Below, in pieces: positions 1 to 6,300 of a DNA stretch of 14,531 nucleotides. Position 1 is the stretch's first letter. Each line of letters starts with the position of its first letter. The DNA lies in the NCBI GenBank assembly GCA_029938985.1, contig JAOZTW010000052.1, forward strand, positions 1-14,531. The letters run 5' to 3'. The DNA is from Bacteroidales bacterium. Its GTDB lineage: Bacteria; Bacteroidota; Bacteroidia; Bacteroidales; JAOZQN01. Both the position numbers and the translations under genes were made by a program. The notes below the pieces were generated by a model that searched no databases, was not told where the DNA came from, and worked only from the letters and a program-made list of their open reading frames with translations.

Positions 1-56
1 ACTGCGGTATTTAAAAAATAAAAATGCCTTGTACTTTACTCTTATGAAAAACGCCG
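1..56. repeat. Dispersed hairpin repeat, right half (copy 1)
   Basis: Positions 1-55 match 5631-5685 at 53 of 55 bases (differences at 13 and 40). Only the right half is present, because the left arm seen at 5612 would lie before the window start. The copy is followed by nine T residues (57-65), so a hairpin completed by the missing left arm would resemble an intrinsic terminator for a plus-strand gene to the left. That role is inferred. Confidence 0.8.
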
Positions 57-117
57 TTTTTTTTTAGTATTTTATTTTATAAACATCTGAAATATAACAA
101 AATAAATTTACAATAAT

Positions 118-137
118 ATTTTTATGAACAAACCCTG
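118..137 (-). repeat. Lone terminal inverted repeat of a MITE-like family
   Basis: Read on the minus strand from 137, this is CAGGGTTTGTTCATAAAAA, which matches the ends of the element at 250-415. Its orientation means its element would extend leftward from 137. No partner end is visible between 1 and 137, so the element is either truncated, solo, or begins outside the window. A target duplication cannot be checked. Confidence 0.7.
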
Positions 138-239
138 ATATTATGATTACTCAACATTACAGATAGATGTTTTTTTCATTTTGCTTTAAAAAAAGCTAAT
201 TTACAAAATTTATTATTAATTTTCATTTTTAGTGAACCA

Positions 240-425
240 TATCATAGTACAGGGTTTGTTCATAAAAAATAAAATCAGAAAATAAGAAGCTTATTTTCAA
301 ATTATTATAATTGATGATGTTTGATTATTCGTTTTTGTTCAACAAAAAATAAATTATTAATTTAAAGAAAAACAGCGGCTTAATTAAGGCTTATTTTTTT
401 TATGAACAAACCCTGTATCATAGTA
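240..425. mobile_element. MITE-like element with 10-bp target duplication
   Basis: The element spans 250-415 (166 bp). Its ends are perfect 20-bp terminal inverted repeats, CAGGGTTTGTTCATAAAAAA on the left and its reverse complement on the right. It is flanked by an exact 10-bp direct repeat, TATCATAGTA, at 240-249 and 416-425. It has no coding capacity. The interior holds three small palindromes: GAAAATAAG/CTTATTTTC at 278-298, TTTTTGTT/AACAAAAA at 332-348, and CTTAATTAAG at 379-388. The structure is that of a non-autonomous element mobilised by a transposase elsewhere. A 10-bp duplication with CA ends would fit an IS4-type transposase, but that family assignment is only a guess. Confidence 0.85.
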
Positions 426-470
426 TTTGTTCTTTTGAAAAAATAAAACCTTGATTATCTATATTAGCCT

Positions 471-1175
471 TTAAATTTTTATAATTATTTTTCCTCTTTC
501 ATCAATTATTTCTTTGGTATTATTAAATGTTTCTACCAACGCAAAACCATTATAAAAAGGTTCAATCATAATATATCTTTGAGAATACAACGCCTCTCCT
601 TGTTTATTAATATGAAACCAACCTTTTTTGTTGCTTGCTGTTGCAAAAGATTTGTGAAAAACTCCTAAATCTATAAAAAGTTTCCCGTTTAAATCATTGC
701 CCTGGTAATCAATATGTTTACATAAATAATTTTTTAATTTTACAACCGCAAAACCATTTTTAAAATCTCCTACATATCTATATTTTTCAAAATAAATTTG
801 TTTACCTTCTTTATTTATATGAAAATAATTGTTATCAAAATCTCTAACCGCACATAAATTATCTTGGAAGTTTCCACACCAAGCAAAATTATTTTTATAA
901 ATTTGTTCGCCTTCTGTGTTGATATGAAACCATTTACCTTTTTTATCTACAACAGTTGCTTTTTTATAATAAAAACCAAAAGCTCGTTTATAACGTTGTT
1001 TATTTATTTCTTTTCCTTGCAAATCAATATAATACCAACCATCTGTGTCGCAAACAGGAGATAGTCCTACGGAGTGAAATTTTAAAACTTTTATAAAATT
1101 TTTATCAAATATTTTTTCCCCTTTATAAATAAAGTATGTTTCATCTGTTGATATTTCTATTTCGTTGTATTTCAT
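471..1175 (-). CDS. WG-repeat protein
   Basis: The protein has 234 residues and consists almost entirely of WG (KWG) beta repeats with a period of about 35. Repeat cores are seen at residues 46-57 (GWYYIDLQGKEI), 81-93 (KWFHINTEGEQIY), 116-128 (NYFHINKEGKQIY), 151-162, 185-197 (GWFHINKQGEALY) and a degenerate last one at 222-231. No signal peptide or membrane segment is visible, so it is probably cytoplasmic. WG repeats are generally thought to form a beta scaffold; no catalytic motif is seen. The start codon overlaps the stop of the methyltransferase gene by 4 bp (ATGA), which suggests translational coupling as the last gene of a radical SAM/methyltransferase cassette. A role as scaffold, partner or substrate-binding protein for those enzymes is inferred. 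Identity as a WG-repeat protein is secure; function is unknown. Confidence 0.85.
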   Translation of the reverse strand: MKYNEIEISTDETYFIYKGEKIFDKNFIKVLKFHSVGLSPVCDTDGWYYIDLQGKEINKQRYKRAFGFYYKKATVVDKKGKWFHINTEGEQIYKNNFAWCGNFQDNLCAVRDFDNNYFHINKEGKQIYFEKYRYVGDFKNGFAVVKLKNYLCKHIDYQGNDLNGKLFIDLGVFHKSFATASNKKGWFHINKQGEALYSQRYIMIEPFYNGFALVETFNNTKEIIDERGKIIIKI

Positions 1176-2131
1176 ATTTTTTTATAAATAATTAAATATT
1201 GCAGTTCGTTAATTTTTTTATATTCTATATATTTAAAATTTGTTTTTTCTAATAGTATATTATATTCCAACAAACTTCTTTCATAACTATCTGTAATTAA
1301 GTGCATATTTAGCGAAAGAAGACTTGCTTTATCTTCAATTTTATCAGTCAAATTTTCTATTATATATAATGTTCCATTTTTTGGCAACGATTTATAAACA
1401 TTTTTTAAAATTTGCAATGCTTTTAAATTATTCCAATTATGAATTATTCTACTCATTATCAACGCTTCGGCAACTTGTGGAATATTATCAAAAAAATTAC
1501 CGTTAATAATTTTATAGTTATTATTTTTTATTAAAGTTGCAACTTCTGGTAGTTCAAATAAATAGCATTTTAAGTTTACATTATTTTTAGCAATAATTTT
1601 AATTAAAGCCCCCAAACTTCCTCCAACATCTATTATTGAATTATGAATATTAAAATCATGTTTTTCACAAATGTTTTTATAGTCATCTCTTGCGTATTCG
1701 TTCATCGCCTTATGATAACCTTCAAGTTTATTCTTATCTTCTGCCAAGTAATCAAAAAATGGTTTTTTAAAAATATGTTTAAAAGCCTGTTTTCCTGTTG
1801 TTAATGTATAGTTAAGATTTTGCCAAGCTGTCATAGTTTCTTCTGCCCAATGTATGCAGGCATATTTTAATGTATCCTTATGCTGTTCGGTCAAAAGTTC
1901 ACCTTTTGTTGTCAAAATTATTTTATTTTTAACAACAGTTAAAGTTTTGGCTTGTTCTAAAGCGTCAATTAAATCTGTTAGTACTGCTTCATTAAAATTT
2001 TCGGAAACTAATAATTTTTTAATAGTATTTTTTCCTGCAAAAATTAAGTCAAAAATATTTTTTTTGCAAGCAGTTTGCAAAGCCATATATTCCCAGTATG
2101 TGGTAAAAGTATTTTTTAAATCAGATTTCAT
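1172..2131 (-). CDS. SAM-dependent methyltransferase, family 2 (O-methyltransferase-like)
   Basis: The protein has 319 residues and resembles the plant-caffeate/acetylserotonin O-methyltransferase family (Methyltransf_2). The N-terminal 90 or so residues look like the winged-helix dimerisation domain. SAM-binding motif I is IIDVGGSLG at 166-174. FELPEV at 192-197 matches the family's F-D-L-P-x-V, and NFFDNIP at 212-218 matches the G-D-F-F segment. SRIIHNWNN at 227-235 corresponds to the family's L-H-D-W-x-D, and H231 is the expected catalytic base. It overlaps both neighbours by 4 bp: its start lies in the radical SAM stop and its stop in the WG-repeat start. It therefore probably methylates a hydroxyl (or similar) group on the product or substrate of the radical SAM enzyme. 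The actual substrate cannot be read from the sequence. Confidence 0.8.
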   Translation of the reverse strand: MKSDLKNTFTTYWEYMALQTACKKNIFDLIFAGKNTIKKLLVSENFNEAVLTDLIDALEQAKTLTVVKNKIILTTKGELLTEQHKDTLKYACIHWAEETMTAWQNLNYTLTTGKQAFKHIFKKPFFDYLAEDKNKLEGYHKAMNEYARDDYKNICEKHDFNIHNSIIDVGGSLGALIKIIAKNNVNLKCYLFELPEVATLIKNNNYKIINGNFFDNIPQVAEALIMSRIIHNWNNLKALQILKNVYKSLPKNGTLYIIENLTDKIEDKASLLSLNMHLITDSYERSLLEYNILLEKTNFKYIEYKKINELQYLIIYKKI

Positions 2132-3153
2132 TTTGGTTGTCTCATATTACAAGTTTTGCAAAGAGTGATTTCTTTATAATTGTGGTATAAATTTTTATAA
2201 GTTTTACTTTCTATTACTGTTTTAAAATTTGTGTTTGGATATGTTCCAAAATCTCCCAAACTGTTTCTTAATTCATCAGGAGCACAACAAGGAGAAATTT
2301 TACCTGTTGCAGAAATCCATAATTCTTTATTCAAAAAAGGACATTTATAGTGTTCTGGAATTTTTTGTTTCTCTTCAAATTCTATCGGATAAATGTTTTT
2401 AAAAATAATTTTATCACCAGATTGCTTTCTGTATTTTGCTTGTGCTCTTATTGCTTTTTCAACAATTTTATTCCAATTTTTTACACCTTCTTTTGAATAT
2501 TTAAAAGATAAATTTTTAATTTCTTCAAAATGTGTCCACAAATGATGTCCCTTAATTCTATCAACACCTAATTTGCTTGCAAGTTTTACAATATCAGACA
2601 GTTCGTGCATGTTATTTTGCATAAAAGTAAGTTGAAATGTAATACTACAATAATATCCAGTTTTGGCAAAATGTTGGTTTCTAAATTTAATTAACTCTTT
2701 AATATTTTGCAATTGCTTTTCATATTTATTGCCTTTCATTATTTTTTCAGAAGTTATTTTTGTTGCTCCATTTAGTGATATTTTTATATCACTGGTTGTT
2801 GGAACAATCAATTTTGCCCATTCCGTAACTGTTTTTTTTGGAAAACTACCATTTGTTGTTAAATTTAGCTTTATATTATAAATTTTAGATAACTCTATTA
2901 TTGTATCAAAATATTTATACAAAAGCGGTTCTCCCATTGTGGAAGGAATAATTTCTGTTACCTCAAATTGTTTTGCTTCTTCAAAAATAGACCTTAACCA
3001 TTTTTTTGGCATTATACGTCTTTTACTTTCTTTATAGTCAAATTGTTTTTGTTTAAAATTGCTATGTTGCTCACACATAATACAATTAAAATTACAATCA
3101 TCAGGATTTGTATCAATTGTAATTCTTTTTAAAGATAATTTTTGTTTTTGCAT
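2128..3153 (-). CDS. Radical SAM enzyme with SPASM/twitch-like C-terminal domain
   Basis: The protein has 341 residues. The radical SAM cluster motif CNFNCIMC (C20, C24, C27) lies directly after the first beta strand, and MGEPLLY near residues 72-78 fits the GGE-type SAM-binding turn. The C-terminal part has C271, G284, C289, C290, C332 and C335. This fits the opening of a SPASM domain (C-x12-G-x4-C) followed by a CxxC, but the protein ends six residues later, so the full seven-cysteine SPASM set is missing. A single auxiliary cluster, as in twitch-domain enzymes, is likely. Family members modify peptides or small molecules, for example oxidising alcohols or forming crosslinks. It starts 26 bp after the cmk stop and overlaps the methyltransferase start by 4 bp. 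Class assignment is strong; the substrate is unknown. Confidence 0.88.
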   Translation of the reverse strand: MQKQKLSLKRITIDTNPDDCNFNCIMCEQHSNFKQKQFDYKESKRRIMPKKWLRSIFEEAKQFEVTEIIPSTMGEPLLYKYFDTIIELSKIYNIKLNLTTNGSFPKKTVTEWAKLIVPTTSDIKISLNGATKITSEKIMKGNKYEKQLQNIKELIKFRNQHFAKTGYYCSITFQLTFMQNNMHELSDIVKLASKLGVDRIKGHHLWTHFEEIKNLSFKYSKEGVKNWNKIVEKAIRAQAKYRKQSGDKIIFKNIYPIEFEEKQKIPEHYKCPFLNKELWISATGKISPCCAPDELRNSLGDFGTYPNTNFKTVIESKTYKNLYHNYKEITLCKTCNMRQPK

Positions 3154-3179
3154 TTTATATTATAAAAAATTATGCCTAA

Positions 3180-3869
3180 TTAATTTTTCTTTTTTTCTTT
3201 ACATAATTCTAACACTTTTTCGAATTGCTGTTTAATTCCAATATTACTGTTATCAATTAAAATTGCATTTTCTGCTTTTTTTAGTGGAGCAATTTTTCGG
3301 GTAGAATCAATTTTATCTCTTGTTGTAAGGTTTAATAATATTTCGTCAAAATTTACATTATCTCCTTTTTTTGTCAGCTCATCAAATCGTCTTTTTGCTC
3401 TAACTTCAACACCCGCTGTAAGAAATATTTTTAACTCGGCATCAGGAAAAACCACTGTACCAATATCTCTTCCGTCCATCACAATTGCCTTGTTTTTACC
3501 CATTTCTTGTTGTAATAAAACAAGTTTTTCTCTCACAAAACCAATAATACTAATAGGACTAACCAGGTTTGAAACCTCCATTCCTCTAATTTTATTTTCA
3601 ACATTTATGTTGTTCAAAAATGTTTCAGATTTATCTAATTCGAGGTTGTATTTAAAATCAATTTTTATTTTTTCAATAAAATCAAACAATTTATTTTTGT
3701 TTATTTCATTATTTATTATAATATTGTTTTGCAAAGCAAACAAAGTAACCGCTCTGTACATTGCTCCAGTATCAATATATCTATATTTTAATTTTCTTGC
3801 AAGGTCTTTGGCAAGAGTACTTTTACCGCAAGAAGCGTGTCCATCAATTGCTATAATTATTTTTTTCAT
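3180..3869 (-). CDS. cmk: Cytidylate kinase
   Basis: Transfers phosphate from ATP to CMP or dCMP, in pyrimidine nucleotide salvage and turnover in the cytoplasm. The 229-residue length is normal for bacterial Cmk. Visible motifs are the P-loop GHASCGKST at 10-18, the nucleotide-binding segment YIDTGAMYRA at 31-40, DGRDIGTVVFPDAELKIFLT at 132-151, and RDKIDSTRKIAPL at 184-196, which is the lid and nucleotide-binding arginine segment. The start is chosen because the next residues (KKIIIAIDG) lead directly into the P-loop and no earlier start would improve the match. The start codon lies one base from that of the divergent Omp85-like gene, so its promoter must lie inside that gene. The radical SAM gene follows after 26 bp and could be cotranscribed. 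Confidence 0.97.
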   Translation of the reverse strand: MKKIIIAIDGHASCGKSTLAKDLARKLKYRYIDTGAMYRAVTLFALQNNIIINNEINKNKLFDFIEKIKIDFKYNLELDKSETFLNNINVENKIRGMEVSNLVSPISIIGFVREKLVLLQQEMGKNKAIVMDGRDIGTVVFPDAELKIFLTAGVEVRAKRRFDELTKKGDNVNFDEILLNLTTRDKIDSTRKIAPLKKAENAILIDNSNIGIKQQFEKVLELCKEKKKN

Positions 3870-3870
3870 T

Positions 3871-5547
3871 ATGAAATATTTTTTTTTATTAATATCATTA
3901 TTGGGTTCATTTTTTGTTTTTTCACAAAATTATATTTTAGAAATTATTCCAGAAGATAATTTTAAAAACGAACGGCTAAATTATAAAAAAAAACATAAAG
4001 ATTCAATATCTGCACTAATTGAAATAAAAAATTTTATTAACAAACAACATTCAAATGGTTATTTATCTGCCTCCATCGACAGTTTTTTTACTGATTCTAT
4101 TAATATAAAAGCTTTTCTTAACAGAGGGGAAAAATATATTTTAAAAAAAATTAATTTTGTTAATATAGATAATTATCAGTTAAATAAAATAGGAATAAAA
4201 AAAAAAAAAATAGAGAATACAGACTTTGATATGAATAATATTGATTTTTTTAGCAACAAAATTTGTAGCTATTTTGAAAACAATGGCTACCCTTTTGTTA
4301 ACACAAAAATTGAAAATATTTATTTTGATAAAAACAATATTAGTCTGTCAATTGTAGTAGATACTAAAAATTCATATAAAATTGACAGTATTCATATTCT
4401 TGGAAATGCAGAAATTAGTAAAAATTTTGTGCAAAAACATATTGGTATCAAGCATGGCGATGATTATAATGATGCCCAAATTGGAAAAATTGATAATAAA
4501 ATTAATAATCTTGATTTTTTGAATACTTTAAATTCCGCAGAAATTGAATTTTATGAAAACACAGCCGATATATATTTATATTTTAAGAAAAAAAAAGCTA
4601 ATCGTTTTAATGGAATAGTTGGTTTTTTACCTAATAAAACTAATACTAAGCTAATTATAACAGGTGAAATTGATTTAAAATTAATTAATTCGTTGAAACG
4701 AGGAGAAACATTTGAAATAAAATGGGAAAAGGTTAAACCTGAAAGTCAGAAGATTAACTTAGGTTTGGAATATCCTTATTTATTTAGAACTAATTTTGGA
4801 ATAATTGAAAATTTTTCTTTATCAAAAGAAGATACCTCTTTTATAAATATAAAAAATGATGTTGGTATTAAATATTTTTTTACTGGCGAGAATTATTTAG
4901 AATCATTTATTAGTACCAAAAGGTCAATAGTTTTACTTCAAGACCGCACTCAAAACACAAACTTAGCAAACATTAGTACTAATTTGTATGGACTCGGAAT
5001 TGGTAGTTATAATGTTGATTATAAGTATAATCCTAAAAAAGGATATATTTTTTATGGAAAAACCGCTTTTGGAAATAAAAAAATGGAAGATAGCCTTAGT
5101 AGTTTTCAAATTGAGGCTAATATAAATTTAGAATTATATTTTCCTGTTTGGAAAAAATTTGTCTTAAAATATCAAAATCACTCTGCTGTTATTGATAATA
5201 AAACAGGGATTTACGAAAACGAACTTTATAAAATTGGTGGTCTAAAAACTATTCGTGGTTTTGACGAAGAAGCTATTTTGGCTTCAATGTATTTTATAAA
5301 CACACTGGAACTGAGATATTTATTTGATAAAAATTCAAATTTTTATCTTTTTTATGATATGGTTTTTTATCAACAAAAAACAGTTTTTTCAAAATTTGAA
5401 GATATACCTATGGGTTTTGGTGCGGGAATAAATTTTAGTACAAAAGCTGGTATTTTTTCATTAACTTATGCGGTAGGAAAACAAAAAGATAATCCTTTTT
5501 TAATATATTCGGCAAAAATACATTTTGGATTTATTAGTGTGTTTTAA
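3871..5547 (+). CDS. Omp85/BamA-like outer-membrane protein
   Basis: The protein has 558 residues. Residues 1-18 form a signal peptide (hydrophobic stretch, then FVFS-QN). The region from about 60 to 260 looks like POTRA domains, including SIHILGNAEISKNFVQKHIG, the typical POTRA strand with its following helix. The C-terminal part is a beta barrel. GGLKTIRGF, with R462 and F464 in the (V/I)RGF signature, matches the conserved loop-6 motif of Omp85 proteins, and the chain ends in aromatic F as expected for an outer-membrane barrel. The length is closer to TamA or a small surface-antigen homologue than to a full BamA. An in-frame extension upstream to 3490 exists but would overlap cmk and lacks homology-like sequence, so ATG 3871, which gives a clean signal peptide, is chosen. 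Likely roles are outer-membrane protein insertion or protein translocation; the cargo is unknown. Confidence 0.85.
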   Translation: MKYFFLLISLLGSFFVFSQNYILEIIPEDNFKNERLNYKKKHKDSISALIEIKNFINKQHSNGYLSASIDSFFTDSINIKAFLNRGEKYILKKINFVNIDNYQLNKIGIKKKKIENTDFDMNNIDFFSNKICSYFENNGYPFVNTKIENIYFDKNNISLSIVVDTKNSYKIDSIHILGNAEISKNFVQKHIGIKHGDDYNDAQIGKIDNKINNLDFLNTLNSAEIEFYENTADIYLYFKKKKANRFNGIVGFLPNKTNTKLIITGEIDLKLINSLKRGETFEIKWEKVKPESQKINLGLEYPYLFRTNFGIIENFSLSKEDTSFINIKNDVGIKYFFTGENYLESFISTKRSIVLLQDRTQNTNLANISTNLYGLGIGSYNVDYKYNPKKGYIFYGKTAFGNKKMEDSLSSFQIEANINLELYFPVWKKFVLKYQNHSAVIDNKTGIYENELYKIGGLKTIRGFDEEAILASMYFINTLELRYLFDKNSNFYLFYDMVFYQQKTVFSKFEDIPMGFGAGINFSTKAGIFSLTYAVGKQKDNPFLIYSAKIHFGFISVF

Positions 5548-5549
5548 AA

Positions 5550-5587
5550 AAAATGTAACTCCAAACACAAACTTAGAGTTACATTTT
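5550..5587 (+). terminator. Hairpin terminator of the Omp85-like gene
   Basis: Perfect 12-bp arms AAAATGTAACTC (5550-5561) and GAGTTACATTTT (5576-5587) enclose a 14-nt loop. The hairpin begins three bases after the TAA stop at 5545-5547. The A/T base of the stem gives an A-run before and a T-run after, so it could work in both directions. Convergent transcription of the Bat region would also be stopped here. Confidence 0.75.
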
Positions 5588-5609
5588 AAAATTGCGAAAA
5601 CAATTTTTA

Positions 5610-5685
5610 CATTTTTCATAAATGCAAATTACTGCGGTATTTGAAAAATAAAAATGCCTTGTACTTTACACTTATGAAAAACGCC
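5610..5685. repeat. Dispersed hairpin repeat, complete copy
   Basis: The arms TTTTTCATAAATGCAAATTA (starting at 5612) and TACTTTACACTTATGAAAAA (ending at 5681) pair with few mismatches: 18 of 21 positions match over the full arms 5612-5632 and 5661-5681. The stem continues imperfectly inward with GGTATTT against AAAATGCC. Positions 5631-5685 match 1-55 at 53 of 55, and 5610-5636 match 14454-14480 exactly. The copy ends one base before the stop codon of the thioredoxin-fold gene (TAG on the minus strand, 5687-5689), so it could act as its terminator. No target duplication is obvious. It could be a REP- or MITE-type palindrome. Confidence 0.85.
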
Positions 5686-5686
5686 A

Positions 5687-6196
5687 CTATTTTTTACCTT
5701 TTGAATTTGAAATACCTTTCATTGCTTTGTATTTTTCTAATTTTTGTTTAAAAACACTTGCTTCTAAATAACCCACTTCCATGTGTGCTTCTTTTTTCTT
5801 AGGAAAAACAAAAAATGTAGTTGGATAACCACCAAATTTACCATCAGATAGATGTTTTATCAACTTACTTCCAGTATAATTAGTACCATTATAATTGTAT
5901 CCATTCTTTTTCTTTACTTCTGGATTCAATTTAATTGCAATAAAATCTTCTTCAATAGCCTCAATAACAGATGCTTTTGCATAAGTTTTTTTGTCCATAA
6001 CTGTACACCAATGACACCAATCTGTATAAACATCTACAATCATTATTTTATTTTCAGCTTTTGCTTTCTCGTATCCTTCTTCCCAGCTATACCATTTTAA
6101 CTCTTTGCTCGTAGATTTTTTTCCTTTACTTTGTGCATTTACAGATAGCGAAAAAGCAAAAACAAGTATTGCTACAATAAAAATGTTCTTTTTCAT
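5687..6196 (-). CDS. Secreted thioredoxin-fold protein
   Basis: The protein has 169 residues. Residues 1-21 are a signal peptide (hydrophobic core, then SVNA-Q), so it should act in the periplasm. The fold signature is IMIVDVYTDWCHWC at 51-64, with the redox pair C61/C64 as CHWC, followed by an acidic helix and GGYPTTFFVF at 122-131 with cis-proline P125. It resembles the thioredoxin-like 'thioredoxin_7' group of Bacteroidota rather than TlpA or DsbA. A small insertion rich in Asn, Gly and Tyr (about 98-108) sits before the cis-Pro loop. It follows batD after 104 bp on the same strand and may be the last gene of the Bat region. Reduction or oxidation of envelope disulfides is inferred; specific partners are unknown. 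Confidence 0.85.
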   Translation of the reverse strand: MKKNIFIVAILVFAFSLSVNAQSKGKKSTSKELKWYSWEEGYEKAKAENKIMIVDVYTDWCHWCTVMDKKTYAKASVIEAIEEDFIAIKLNPEVKKKNGYNYNGTNYTGSKLIKHLSDGKFGGYPTTFFVFPKKKEAHMEVGYLEASVFKQKLEKYKAMKGISNSKGKK

Positions 6197-6300
6197 AATT
6201 TAATATTTAATAGGTTAATAATTTGTTCTTATTTTTAAACGTAATAATTTATTTTTAATTTTACAGATACTACAATTTTTAGTTTTTTTAATAATAAAAT

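Larger units (their letters stand above)
1..470. other. Gene-free region rich in repeats
   Basis: No plausible coding sequence is seen here. The stretch contains the hairpin-repeat half (1-56), the solo inverted-repeat end (118-137) and the MITE-like element with its duplications (240-425). The remaining segments, 138-239 and 426-470, are simple AT-rich sequence with no recognisable motif. The region lies downstream of the WG-repeat gene, so insertions here would not be expected to disrupt a gene in the window. Confidence 0.75.

Noticed and set aside
471..1175. WG-repeat protein as a peptide precursor for the radical SAM enzyme
   Set aside because: It has no leader-core layout, no cysteine- or aromatic-rich tail, and the repeats run through the whole length as in ordinary WG proteins.
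3490..3870. Upstream in-frame extension of the Omp85-like gene to an ATG at 3490
   Set aside because: It would be entirely antisense to cmk, and it would bury a clean signal peptide beginning at 3871. The extension reads as a complement of the kinase rather than as a protein domain.
3925..3932. Minus-strand TAATTTTG as the cmk promoter
   Set aside because: The core matches TAnnTTTG, but no TTG is found at the expected upstream distance, and such octamers are frequent in AT-rich sequence. It is mentioned under a finding but not listed as a feature.
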